A stretch of DNA of 64,000 bases from Draconibacterium mangrovi_A (GTDB lineage: Bacteria > Bacteroidota > Bacteroidia > Bacteroidales > Prolixibacteraceae). Shown here piece by piece: positions 1 to 8,708 of the stretch; the stretch's first letter is position 1; each line of letters begins with the position of its first letter. Location: NCBI RefSeq assembly GCF_037646455.1, contig NZ_JBBIXN010000004.1, positions 124,001-188,000 on the forward strand, given 5' to 3'. The notes under the pieces are model-generated. The model did not search any database. It was not told where the DNA came from and saw only the letters and a list, made by a program, of their open reading frames with translations. The translations under genes and the position numbers were made by a program.

Positions 1-14
1 CCGTGCAGCCTAAT

Positions 15-521
15 TTAGCTTGTCATTTTTAGCAATTCTTCCAGGAAATACTGTTTTTGTTTGTTGGCCGTTTTCAACGCCCGCGCAATTTTAAGTTTTA
101 TCGGTTTCATTTGCTCATCGGGAGGAAAATGTTCTAGGTTCTCGAGCACCGTAAAAGCCTCAAAAGCGACCGCCCATTCTTCATCGATAACAAGGTTGGT
201 AAACACTTCGAAATACATGCTGTAATCGAGTCCGTTTTGCCAGCACATGGTGGTCAGTTCTTTTCGGATCGAATGGTACTTCTTGTTTTGCAGTGCATCG
301 ATAACAACAGGTATGGTATCTTTGTCTTTTATGGTACCAAGCAACTTTAAAATTTCAGCTTTAACTTCCGATTCAGGATTGGCACTCAGAAGTTCAAACA
401 ATATCGGAAGGTAACTCCGGTTGCCACATTCTTTAAGCGAGCGAACAGCTGAAATGACGGTTTCGGAATTGCTGGAGAACAACTTGTTTCGTGTGGCCTC
501 GTTTATTTTTGGTTGTTTCAT
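15..521 (-). CDS. HEAT-repeat-like protein
   Basis: This 168-residue soluble protein looks all-helical. Residues 1-130 show the alternating helix pattern of HEAT/armadillo repeats, for example an ISAVRSLKECG helix followed by LPILFELL and then a SEVKAEILKLLG helix. Such proteins usually act as scaffolds, and no catalytic motif is visible. The C-terminal third is lysine-rich. The gene is divergent from the MATE exporter, with 197 bp between the start codons. The fold is inferred from sequence pattern only, and the partner is unknown. Confidence 0.7.
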   Translation of the reverse strand: MKQPKINEATRNKLFSSNSETVISAVRSLKECGNRSYLPILFELLSANPESEVKAEILKLLGTIKDKDTIPVVIDALQNKKYHSIRKELTTMCWQNGLDYSMYFEVFTNLVIDEEWAVAFEAFTVLENLEHFPPDEQMKPIKLKIARALKTANKQKQYFLEELLKMTS

Positions 522-718
522 GATGAACGTAATTGAATGGCTGCAAATTTACATTTAATAAAAAGCTTAAACAAAGTGGAAATACAAATGTTTGTCAATA
601 ATCTTTACCTTTATGCAATTCATAAACCAGACATAATTGGACAAACACAAAAGGACATGAACCGGTTTGATTGGCGAAATCTTAACGATGCTAACAAAAC
701 ACAAAGTAGTTTAATCGG

Positions 719-2092
719 ATGAAGAATGTTGAAGAATTAAGAGAGGCTCACGTTGGCCGCTTGATGCTAAAATATTTTATCCCGGCATTTATTGGTGTGT
801 TTGTCAATGCGCTTTATAACATAGTCGATCGTATTTTTATCGGACAGGGAGTGAGTGCCGAAGCGCTTTCCGGAGTGTCTGTAATCTTCCCGGTGATGCT
901 TATTATGATGGGCTTCGGAATGTTGATAGGAATAGGTACCGGAGTTTATGTTTCCATCAACCTGGGGAAAAAGGATGTGGAACGTGCCGGGCAAACACTG
1001 GGGACAGGATTTACTCTGATGATCATTTCTTCTTTGCTGATCATGATAATTACTTACGCACTGAAAGTTCCTATTTTAAAATCGTTTGGTTCCACTGACG
1101 AGACATTTCAGTTTGCGAATGATTACCTTGATATCGTACTCGGAGGTGTACTTTTCATGGTGGTTGGCTTTTCGCTAAACAATGTTATCCGCTCCGAAGG
1201 AAATGCCCGAATCGCTATGGTTTCGATGATACTGAGTTCGGTGACCAACCTTATTCTTGACCCGATTTTTATTTTTGGTTTCGATATGGGAGTTAAAGGT
1301 GCAGCCTATGCAACCGTGATCTCCATGTTTATTTTAATGATCTGGGTGCTGTATCATTTTCTGAAAAGCAAACGATCGGTCATTAAGTTACAGCTCAAAA
1401 ATATTCGGATAAACCGCGAAATATCCATGGAAATTCTGGCTATTGGAATGGCGCCCTTTTCGATGCAGATTGCCGGTAGTTTTGTGCAGGGATTACTGAA
1501 TAAAAAGCTAATTGAGTTTGGCGGGGATCTGGCGGTTGGTGCCATTGGAATTATTAACTCGGTGCTAACTTTGGTGATCATGGCCATCGTTGCATTGAAT
1601 ATGGCCTCTCAACCGATCATCGGATTTAACTACGGAGCCAAATCGGTCGATCGAATTAAACAAACCCTAAAAATTACCTTGATAGCTGCAACAATTATAT
1701 CGGTGCTTGCATACGGTCTGCTTGAAACTTTCCCAGGAATGATTATCAAAGTATTCAACAGCGACAGCGAAATGTTGTATCAAATTGCAACACGTGGTTT
1801 ACGAATTGTGATTCTTGTGATGCCCATAATTGGATTCCAGGTGGTTGCTTCCAACTTCTTTCAGGCCATCGGAAAAGCCGGATTATCGTTGTTTGCTACC
1901 TTGTTCCGTCAGGTGATCGCTTTAATTCCATTGTTGATTATTTTACCCGGTTTCTATGGGATTGACGGAATTTGGATCAGTTTTCCAATTTCTGATTCGC
2001 TCTCGGCAATTGTTGTTGCTTTCATCCTTGTACGTGAATGGAAACGCCTTCCTATAATTGTTGCAAAAAACGATGAAAACCAGAAGAACTAA
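719..2092 (+). CDS. MATE family multidrug/Na+ efflux transporter
   Basis: This 457-residue integral membrane protein has about twelve hydrophobic segments in two homologous halves, as expected for the MATE family (usually 440-480 aa). The N-terminal motif MLKYFIPAFIGVFVNALYNI and the following DRIFIGQG are typical. Members export cationic drugs or metabolites in exchange for Na+ or H+. The ATG at 719 is the first in-frame start next to the conserved N-terminus. The gene overlaps the small membrane protein downstream by 20 bp, so the two are probably co-transcribed. The substrate cannot be read from sequence. Confidence 0.93.
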   Translation: MKNVEELREAHVGRLMLKYFIPAFIGVFVNALYNIVDRIFIGQGVSAEALSGVSVIFPVMLIMMGFGMLIGIGTGVYVSINLGKKDVERAGQTLGTGFTLMIISSLLIMIITYALKVPILKSFGSTDETFQFANDYLDIVLGGVLFMVVGFSLNNVIRSEGNARIAMVSMILSSVTNLILDPIFIFGFDMGVKGAAYATVISMFILMIWVLYHFLKSKRSVIKLQLKNIRINREISMEILAIGMAPFSMQIAGSFVQGLLNKKLIEFGGDLAVGAIGIINSVLTLVIMAIVALNMASQPIIGFNYGAKSVDRIKQTLKITLIAATIISVLAYGLLETFPGMIIKVFNSDSEMLYQIATRGLRIVILVMPIIGFQVVASNFFQAIGKAGLSLFATLFRQVIALIPLLIILPGFYGIDGIWISFPISDSLSAIVVAFILVREWKRLPIIVAKNDENQKN

Positions 2093-2501
2093 GTTGGCTG
2101 CTATGCTTGCACTACTTACGGTGCTTGTTTACATTTTTGTTTTTAATCCCGGAATACTGGAGAGTGAAATTGTTAAGAATAGTCACTTCCCGGCCGGAAC
2201 ACTCATATCTTGGGCAGGATTGTTTCTTTATACTTTGCTGATGTTCAGATTGATTCGATCCGATGGTGCTTCAATGCTCTCAAAACGAATGAAACAAATT
2301 CTACTGGTGAACACCATCTTGGCAGCTTGTTGGGGATTTATTGCCAGAGTTTTAGCAGGAAACTGGTTGTTTTCTTTTCAGAATTCAGACTTCAACTTTC
2401 GGCTTTGGATCGGAATTACCGTGCTGATTCTGATCTTACCAGTCGTTATATTTCTGCTGCTCGGAATACAGCGTTTGTGGCTAATGCTAGGCAAGCGATA
2501 G
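2073..2501 (+). CDS. Small four-helix membrane protein of unknown function
   Basis: This 142-residue protein has four predicted membrane segments, at roughly residues 9-26, 43-62, 75-97 and 108-130, with a basic N-terminus (MKTRRTK). I chose the ATG at 2073 over an in-frame TTG at 2058. Either start overlaps the end of the MATE gene, suggesting translational coupling. Its 3' end overlaps the convergent uvrA gene by 15 bp. I do not recognise the family. A role next to the MATE exporter is only inferred from coupling. Confidence 0.65.
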   Translation: MKTRRTKLAAMLALLTVLVYIFVFNPGILESEIVKNSHFPAGTLISWAGLFLYTLLMFRLIRSDGASMLSKRMKQILLVNTILAACWGFIARVLAGNWLFSFQNSDFNFRLWIGITVLILILPVVIFLLLGIQRLWLMLGKR

Positions 2502-5294
2502 CTTTTCTGCTAAAGCCTTTCCGGTATAGGATGCTTTGGTTTTTAACAGGTCTTCGGGTAATCCCGCAAAAACCAGATCACCGCCTTTGTCACCACCATC
2601 GGGGCCCAGATCGATGATCCAGTCGGCACATTTAATAATTTCCATGTTGTGTTCGATGATCAGGATGGAATGACCACGCGATATTAGTGCATTGAAAGAA
2701 TCGAGTAGTTTCCTGATATCGTGAAAATGCAGACCGGTTGTAGGCTCATCAAAAATAAACAGAGTAGGAGCATCCTTCTCTTTGGCCAAAAAGGAAGCCA
2801 GTTTTACACGTTGGCTTTCTCCACCCGATAAAGTGCTCGATGACTGACCGAGTTTGATGTAGCCCAAACCTACATCTTGCAGTGGTTGCAGACGCTTGGT
2901 GATTTTCTTTTCGGTTGAGCTTGTTCCTTTTGAAAAGAGTTCAATCGCTTCGTTCACGGTAAGATTAAGAATATCGTCGATATTTTTTTCGTGATAGCGT
3001 ACTTCCAGTATGTCTTCTTTAAAACGTTTTCCTCCGCAGCTTTCGCACACCAGGAATACATCGGCCAGGAACTGCATTTCAACTTTTATGGTTCCTTCGC
3101 CCTGGCATTCATCACAACGACCACCATCAACGTTAAACGAAAAGTGAGAGGGTTTTAATCCCTGTATTTTCGCAGCCTGCTGCTGTGAATATAACTTTCT
3201 GATCTCGTCGTAAGCTTTCAAATAAGTCACCGGGTTTGAGCGAGAGGATTTCCCGATCGGATTCTGATCGATAAATTCAACGGCTTGCAGCAGTTTGTAG
3301 TCGCCTTTTACGGCATCGTGACGCCCGGTTTTTTCACCGTAACCTCCAAAGATTTTAGTCAGCGCCGGAGTTAGAATTTTCGAGACCAGCGACGATTTCC
3401 CTGATCCGCTGACTCCCGTGACTACAGTCATTGTGTTCAACGGAAACTTCACCGAAACATTTTTAAGGTTGTTTTCTCGTGCACCAATTAGTTCGATTGA
3501 ATTTGTCCATTTACGACGTTGCTTAGGAATTTTAATATTTTCCACTCCTGTCAGGTATTTTGTGGTCAAACTTTCGGGCTTCTTGGCCAATTGTTTGTGA
3601 TTGCCCTGAAAAACCACCTCGCCGCCATGTTGGCCTGCAAGCGGACCGATATCAATGACTTCATCAGCGGCCCGGATAATTTCTTCATCGTGTTCAACCA
3701 CCAGAACTGTATTACCAATTTTTTGCAATCGGCGCAACACTTTTATCAGCCTTTCTGTATCGCGCGAATGCAAGCCGATGCTCGGTTCGTCGAGAATATA
3801 AAGCGAGCCAACCAAACTGCTTCCAAGTGAAGTCGCCAGGTTGATGCGCTGTGATTCACCTCCCGACAAAGTGGATGAAAGTCGGTTGAGCGTTAAATAT
3901 CCCAGCCCGACATCGCACAGAAATTCGAGTCGATTGGTAATTTCTATTAAAATTCTTCTCGAAATATCGAGGTCATGTTCCGAGAGTTCCAGTTTTTCGA
4001 AAAAAGTTTGAAGCTCGGAAATGGGCATCAACACCAATTCCTGCAATGATTTTTGCGCCACTTTTACGTAGCCCGCTTCACGTTTTAGCCGGCTGCCTTT
4101 ACATTCTGGGCAGATCGTTTTTCCGCGGTACCTCGAAAGCATCACACGATATTGTATTTTATAGCTGCCTTCCTCCAGGTGTTTAAAAAAGCGATTCAGA
4201 CCTTTAAAATATTTGTTCCCCGTCCAAAGCAGAAACTTCTGTTCTTCAGTTAGTTCGTAATAAGGTTTATGAATTGGGAAGTTAAATTTTTCGGCCGAAT
4301 AGATCAGTTCACGTTTCCATTCGCTCATTTTTTCACCTTTCCAGCAGGCAATGGCATCCTGGTAAACCGATAAGGATTTATTTGGGATGACCAGGTCTTC
4401 GTCAATTCCAATTACTTTACCGTATCCTTCGCAACTCGGGCAGGCTCCCACCGGATTATTGAAGCTAAATGTGTGAACGCTGGGCACTTCAAACTCAAAA
4501 CCGTCGGCTTCAAATCGATTCGAAAAACGTTTGTCTTCAATTCCGTTTTCTGTATATACTTTTATGATGCATTCGCCATCACCTTCATAAAAAGCGGTTT
4601 GAACTGAGTCGGCAATTCGGCTCAAAGTATCTTCATCGTGTTGTACGACCAACCGGTCGATAATCAGGTTGCAATCGCCCTGGCAAAGTGCTTCATCTTT
4701 ATTTTTTAGCAGATCTTCAATTCTAACAATTTCATTGTTGGTTTCCAGTCGTGGAAATCCCTGCTGCATAAGTAATTCGGCTTCCTCGAGTACCGAACGC
4801 CCATTCTTCGGGTGCAGTGGCGAGGCAATTATAAGCTTGGTTTTGTCGCTATGTCCCGAAATAAAATCCACCACATCCGAAACCGTGTTTTGGGTAACCA
4901 GTTCTCCGGAAACCGGTGAATATGTCTTGCCAATTCGCGCATAAAGCAGCTTCAGGTAATCGTAAATTTCGGTAGATGTTCCAACTGTCGATCGGGGATT
5001 TCGGGTGTTAACTTTTTGTTCAATAGCAATTGCCGGAGGTATGCCGTTAATAAAGTCAACCTCAGGTTTATTAATTCTTCCAAGGAATTGCCGGGCATAC
5101 GACGACAGGCTTTCGACATAGCGTCGCTGGCCTTCTGCAAAGAGTGTGTCGAAAGCCAAAGAAGACTTCCCTGAGCCGGAAACACCTGTTACAACAATGA
5201 ATTTGTTTCGGGGTATTTTAAGGCTTATATTCTTTAAATTGTGTACCCTGGCGTTCTGAATTTCAATGTATTTGGCGCTTTTACTTTTCGGCAT
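2487..5294 (-). CDS. uvrA: Excinuclease ABC subunit A, cysteine-poor variant
   Basis: UvrA is the damage-sensing ATPase of nucleotide excision repair and loads UvrB onto lesions. The 935-residue protein has two ABC modules: Walker A GVSGSGKS at 37-44 and again in the C-terminal half, and two LSGGESQR signatures. The UvrB-binding region (about 130-245) is present, so this is not the short UvrA2 class. The distal zinc module is intact (CDEC about 20 residues before CESC). The first zinc module keeps only CPSC (285-288), and its partner CxxC is missing from residues 253-280. The usual cysteine pair near residue 126 reads YSPVSG. It may be a lineage-specific form or a second UvrA paralogue. Confidence 0.95.
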   Translation of the reverse strand: MPKSKSAKYIEIQNARVHNLKNISLKIPRNKFIVVTGVSGSGKSSLAFDTLFAEGQRRYVESLSSYARQFLGRINKPEVDFINGIPPAIAIEQKVNTRNPRSTVGTSTEIYDYLKLLYARIGKTYSPVSGELVTQNTVSDVVDFISGHSDKTKLIIASPLHPKNGRSVLEEAELLMQQGFPRLETNNEIVRIEDLLKNKDEALCQGDCNLIIDRLVVQHDEDTLSRIADSVQTAFYEGDGECIIKVYTENGIEDKRFSNRFEADGFEFEVPSVHTFSFNNPVGACPSCEGYGKVIGIDEDLVIPNKSLSVYQDAIACWKGEKMSEWKRELIYSAEKFNFPIHKPYYELTEEQKFLLWTGNKYFKGLNRFFKHLEEGSYKIQYRVMLSRYRGKTICPECKGSRLKREAGYVKVAQKSLQELVLMPISELQTFFEKLELSEHDLDISRRILIEITNRLEFLCDVGLGYLTLNRLSSTLSGGESQRINLATSLGSSLVGSLYILDEPSIGLHSRDTERLIKVLRRLQKIGNTVLVVEHDEEIIRAADEVIDIGPLAGQHGGEVVFQGNHKQLAKKPESLTTKYLTGVENIKIPKQRRKWTNSIELIGARENNLKNVSVKFPLNTMTVVTGVSGSGKSSLVSKILTPALTKIFGGYGEKTGRHDAVKGDYKLLQAVEFIDQNPIGKSSRSNPVTYLKAYDEIRKLYSQQQAAKIQGLKPSHFSFNVDGGRCDECQGEGTIKVEMQFLADVFLVCESCGGKRFKEDILEVRYHEKNIDDILNLTVNEAIELFSKGTSSTEKKITKRLQPLQDVGLGYIKLGQSSSTLSGGESQRVKLASFLAKEKDAPTLFIFDEPTTGLHFHDIRKLLDSFNALISRGHSILIIEHNMEIIKCADWIIDLGPDGGDKGGDLVFAGLPEDLLKTKASYTGKALAEKLSLA

Positions 5295-5402
5295 AATTTT
5301 TTCTCGAATGCAATAAATAATTCAAAAAACTTGTATTTTTCGTTAAATTGTTTCATTTTTGGTTCGTACAAAATTACAATAATTGTTTAACCACACTTAA
5401 AA

Positions 5403-5433
5403 TTTGACGCCTATAGAGCCATTTTACTTTTTG
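5403..5433 (+). promoter_or_regulatory. Bacteroidota-type promoter of the sigma factor gene
   Basis: TTTG at 5403-5406 is followed after 18 nt by TACTTTTTG at 5425-5433. This is close to the Bacteroidota primary-sigma consensus (TTTG, 19 nt, TAnnTTTG). It lies about 20 nt before the ATG at 5452. Confidence 0.55.
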
Positions 5434-5451
5434 TTTATTAAATAGAAGGTA

Positions 5452-6045
5452 ATGTTCAAACTTAACTCACTGGACGACAATGAGCTCGTTCAACGATTTA
5501 TTGAAGGCGATCAAGAATCTCTTGAAACTTTAATAGTACGACATAAAAGCAGGGTTTTTTCGTATATCCTGTTGATCGTAAAAAATCAGGAACTGGCTGA
5601 AGACATTTTTCAGGAAACGTTTATCAAAGTTATCCGCTCGTTGAAACGGGGGAAATACATTGAGAATGGGAAATTTGTTTCCTGGGTGCTTCGGATTTCA
5701 CACAACCTGATTATTGATCATTTCAGAAAATTGAAATTGAAAGGAACCATTTCGAACGACAGTACCGAGGTGGATATTTTCAATTCTCAGAAGTTTTCTG
5801 AAGCTACTGTCGAAGATCAAATGGTCAACGATCAGATCTTAAACGAGGTGAAAGATCTGATCAAAGAATTGCCGGAAGATCAGCAGCAGGTTATTTACAT
5901 GCGGCACTATATGGGGCTGAGTTTTAAAGAAATAGCCGATCAAACTGATGTAAGTATTAACACGGCATTGGGACGCATGCGTTATGCACTGATCAACCTG
6001 CGAAAGTTAATCGAGAAGAAAAAGATATCGCTGACAATGATTTAA
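5452..6045 (+). CDS. ECF-type RNA polymerase sigma factor
   Basis: This is a 197-residue sigma-70 family protein. Region 2 covers about residues 25-95, with the core-binding motif QELAEDIFQETFIKV and the -10-binding helix around VSWVLRISHNLIIDHFR. Region 4 (about 130-185) has the helix-turn-helix LSFKEIADQTDVSINTALGR. Region 3 is absent, which places it in the extracytoplasmic-function group. No transmembrane anti-sigma gene follows. Instead a 74-residue protein starts 61 bp downstream. The target regulon is unknown. Confidence 0.93.
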   Translation: MFKLNSLDDNELVQRFIEGDQESLETLIVRHKSRVFSYILLIVKNQELAEDIFQETFIKVIRSLKRGKYIENGKFVSWVLRISHNLIIDHFRKLKLKGTISNDSTEVDIFNSQKFSEATVEDQMVNDQILNEVKDLIKELPEDQQQVIYMRHYMGLSFKEIADQTDVSINTALGRMRYALINLRKLIEKKKISLTMI

Positions 6046-6106
6046 CTATTGTTAACACAATATTAAGTAGGGGAAGGGCGTTTTAAGGGAAAAGATAATT
6101 TTAAAA

Positions 6107-6331
6107 ATGCCTATGGAGAAAATCTCTACTTTAATGTACTGTATTAATTCTTTTCAAAGTGATTGCGATAAAATAGAAACCGCAATAGCCGGTCAGGAAT
6201 TGAATACTTCGAAAACTACAAATGAGATGGAACCATCCGAAGCTTCCATCAGAAATATTCTGAATTTTGCCCGTTCGTACGACGTCGTTGAAACCAAGTC
6301 GGCGGGATACGTGGAAATGATATTAAATTAA
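6107..6331 (+). CDS. Small protein linked to the ECF sigma factor
   Basis: This 74-residue soluble protein is acidic in the middle and has a distinctive C-terminal segment, ASIRNILNFARSYDVVET. It has no signal peptide, membrane segment or zinc-binding anti-sigma motif. Its position between the sigma factor and a terminator suggests one bicistronic unit. The C-terminal segment resembles small proteins I recall next to the same sigma type in other Bacteroidota, but I cannot verify that here. A regulatory role is inference. Confidence 0.65.
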   Translation: MPMEKISTLMYCINSFQSDCDKIETAIAGQELNTSKTTNEMEPSEASIRNILNFARSYDVVETKSAGYVEMILN

Positions 6332-6333
6332 CG

Positions 6334-6360
6334 ATAAGGCACCGATAAGGTGCCTTATTT
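6334..6360 (+). terminator. Intrinsic terminator after the sigma factor unit
   Basis: A perfect 10-bp stem, ATAAGGCACC with GGTGCCTTAT, closes a GATAA loop and runs into a T-rich tail. It lies 2 bp after the small-protein stop codon. It is nearly symmetric and may also serve the convergent nhaA. Confidence 0.7.
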
Positions 6361-6389
6361 ATGCTTTCGTTTTTTATAATCTTTTCAGT

Positions 6390-7703
6390 TTAATCTTTTT
6401 CGGGTGCGGTAGTCAGCCTGATAAACGTGTAGCCCAATATTCCGGCAACTAACGATCCAAACAAAATACCCATCTTGGCAGAGTCGACAAGCGCAGCATC
6501 TTTGTATGCTAGGCTGTTAATAAACAACGACATTGTAAATCCTAATCCGCCAAGAAATGAAACTCCCCCCAATTGTTTGAAGTTTACATTCTCCGGTAAT
6601 TCGGCAATGTTAAACTTGATGGCCAGCCATGAAAAAGCGAAAATTCCAATCACGTTTCCGACCACCATACTCAAAGCCAGGTTCAACGACAGCGCGATAT
6701 TCGTGTCTCCCCCGAAACTAAATGCAACCCCTGCATTGGCTAAAGCAAAAACCGGCATAATCAGGTACGACACCCATCCGTGCAACATGTGTTCCAGATG
6801 CTGGAGTGGAGATGTAGTGGTTTCTGTTAATTCCTGAAGGTCGTCAATACTATGCATTTGCTTTTTGCTCAAAACTGTTTTTTGTTCATTTACATTGCAA
6901 TCTGATATAAAATCTTCGAGAAGTTGTTTGCTTCTTTCATAAAATGATCTGGTATCTGTTTTTCTACGTAGAGGAATGGTCAGGGCCAATAAAACACCCG
7001 CAATGGTAGCGTGAATTCCCGATTTCAGGAATAGAATCCATACGATCACTCCGGCAATAAAAAAGATGTACTTCGAGTAATAATTAAAGCGGGTAAGAAC
7101 CATTAAAACTGCTACAATGCCAAGTCCGATAAAAATATTCGACCAGATAAGGTTCGAACTGTAGAAAAAGGCGATTACCAAAACAGCTCCAAGGTCGTCG
7201 ATGATCGCAAATGCCATTAAAAAGACTTTTACACCTGCCGGTACCCGGCTCCCCAAAAGGGTAAGAATCCCCAGCGAGAACGCAATGTCGGCTGCCATTG
7301 GAATACCCCAGCCTTCGCCACCTGCATTGCCTATGTTAAGCGCTGTAAACAGCACCGCAGGAACGATCATCCCACCAATAGCCGCAAATAATGGGAGTGA
7401 GGCTTTTTTGATGTGACTGAGTTCACCCGTGAGCACTTCACGTTTGATCTCCAGACCGATAACAAAGAAAAAAATGGCCATCAAGCCATCGTTGATCCAT
7501 TTGTAAATGGGTTTTGACAATTCAAATCCAGGTAAACTGAAAGTGATGTATTTATCCCATAGGTTTAAAAATTGCTCACTGATGGGGCTGTTGGCAAGAA
7601 TAAGTGCCAGTAATGTTACGCCAAAAAGGATAATACTGCTCGAGGATTCCAGACGAACAAACTGGTTAATAGGCTCTTTAATGATCTTGATTTTATCTTT
7701 CAT
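6390..7703 (-). CDS. nhaA: Na+/H+ antiporter NhaA
   Basis: NhaA expels Na+ (or Li+) in exchange for protons and controls cytoplasmic pH and salt. The 437-residue protein is longer than the E. coli form (388) because of an insertion around residues 255-300 (cytoplasmic, rich in charged residues). The ion-binding aspartates are visible as AADIAFS (D139) and AFAIIDDLGA (D169, D170), matching D133, D163 and D164 of E. coli. About twelve membrane segments are present. The gene is monocistronic and convergent with the sigma unit. It complements the Na+-type V-ATPase further along the window. Confidence 0.95.
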   Translation of the reverse strand: MKDKIKIIKEPINQFVRLESSSSIILFGVTLLALILANSPISEQFLNLWDKYITFSLPGFELSKPIYKWINDGLMAIFFFVIGLEIKREVLTGELSHIKKASLPLFAAIGGMIVPAVLFTALNIGNAGGEGWGIPMAADIAFSLGILTLLGSRVPAGVKVFLMAFAIIDDLGAVLVIAFFYSSNLIWSNIFIGLGIVAVLMVLTRFNYYSKYIFFIAGVIVWILFLKSGIHATIAGVLLALTIPLRRKTDTRSFYERSKQLLEDFISDCNVNEQKTVLSKKQMHSIDDLQELTETTTSPLQHLEHMLHGWVSYLIMPVFALANAGVAFSFGGDTNIALSLNLALSMVVGNVIGIFAFSWLAIKFNIAELPENVNFKQLGGVSFLGGLGFTMSLFINSLAYKDAALVDSAKMGILFGSLVAGILGYTFIRLTTAPEKD

Positions 7704-7744
7704 ATCAATGGATAACAGAAAAAGTTAAACAATGTTTCTGCGAA

Positions 7745-7836
7745 AATATCAAATTTATAAAGAAAAAATTTTAGTGGTGCTATTGACAAGTTGAAAAAAA
7801 TGTTATAATTTAGTGATATCAAAATAATATCAAATT
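7745..7836 (+). promoter_or_regulatory. Upstream region of the SPFH cassette with repeated ATATCAAA motif
   Basis: ATATCAAA occurs three times, at 7746-7753, 7816-7823 and 7827-7834. The last two are 11 bp apart, about one helical turn. Between copies lie TTGACA (7783-7788) and TATAAT (7804-7809), 15 bp apart, which look like E. coli -35 and -10 boxes and not like a Bacteroidota promoter. The copies could bind a regulator; binding is inferred. Confidence 0.4.
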
Positions 7837-7853
7837 ACTAAAATATTAATGTC

Positions 7854-8699
7854 ATGGAAAAGCAATATTCTGGTTTATCGGGTTATTTGTTTCTGTTTGT
7901 GGAATTGATTCTGTTGGTACTTATTGTATTTGGTTTTCTTCGTGGGATGATTCTGACTTCGGTTATCTTAATTCCCATATTTATTCTGTTGGCCATCGGA
8001 TTTACTGTCGTCGATCCAAATCAAAGCTGTGTTATGGTTTTGTTTGGTGCCTATAAGGGAACCATTAAAAAGAATGGCTTCTATTGGGTGAATCCGTTTT
8101 TTGTACGTAAAAAGATTTCACTTCGAGCCCGTAACTTTGATAGCGAGCCCATTAAAGTGAACGATAAACTGGGTAATCCGATCATGATCGGACTGGTTCT
8201 GGTATGGAAAGTTGAAGAAACCTACAGAGCTGCCTTTGGTGTTGATGAGTATGAGCATTTTGTAGTGGTACAAAGCGAAGCGGCACTTCGTAAACTGGCG
8301 GGTTTATATCCCTATGATAATATTGAGGATGAATCGGCCAAAGTTACCCTTCGCGATGGTACCGAAGAAGTGAACAATGAACTGGAGCGTGAAATTATTG
8401 AGCGCCTCGAGATTGCCGGCATTCATGTAATTGAAGCACGTATCAACCACATTGCGTATGCACAGGAAATTGCACAGGCCATGTTGAAAAGGCAACAGGC
8501 AACTGCCATTGTTGCAGCGCGTTATAAAATTGTTGAAGGTGCGGTAAGTATGGTTGAAATGGCTTTGGAAGAATTAAGCCAGAAAGAAATTGTAGAGTTG
8601 GATGAAGAGAAAAAAGCTACCATGGTGAGCAATTTAATGGTAGTATTATGTGGCGATAAAGATGCAACGCCGGTCGTTAACACAGGTTCTTTATATTAA
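7854..8699 (+). CDS. SPFH/Band 7 domain membrane protein
   Basis: This 281-residue protein has two N-terminal membrane segments (about residues 8-28 and 30-52), then an SPFH/Band 7 domain from about 53 to 245 (starting VVDPNQSCVMVLFGAYKGT) and a short helical tail. SPFH proteins (stomatin, prohibitin, flotillin family) oligomerise on membranes and organise microdomains or protect membrane proteins. No NfeD partner gene is present. Instead four small genes follow within 1.1 kb on the same strand, including a PH-like membrane protein and a DNA-binding candidate. Confidence 0.9.
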   Translation: MEKQYSGLSGYLFLFVELILLVLIVFGFLRGMILTSVILIPIFILLAIGFTVVDPNQSCVMVLFGAYKGTIKKNGFYWVNPFFVRKKISLRARNFDSEPIKVNDKLGNPIMIGLVLVWKVEETYRAAFGVDEYEHFVVVQSEAALRKLAGLYPYDNIEDESAKVTLRDGTEEVNNELEREIIERLEIAGIHVIEARINHIAYAQEIAQAMLKRQQATAIVAARYKIVEGAVSMVEMALEELSQKEIVELDEEKKATMVSNLMVVLCGDKDATPVVNTGSLY

Positions 8700-8708
8700 G
8701 AAAAGTTC

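Noticed and set aside
537..722. 61-codon plus-strand frame upstream of the first MATE gene
   Set aside because: Lies in the divergent promoter region, no recognisable domain, and its end merely overlaps the MATE start. Weakly possible as a leader peptide, but unsupported.
2210..2617. 135-codon plus-strand frame across the end of the small membrane protein and uvrA
   Set aside because: Out of frame with both overlapping real genes and without coding features.
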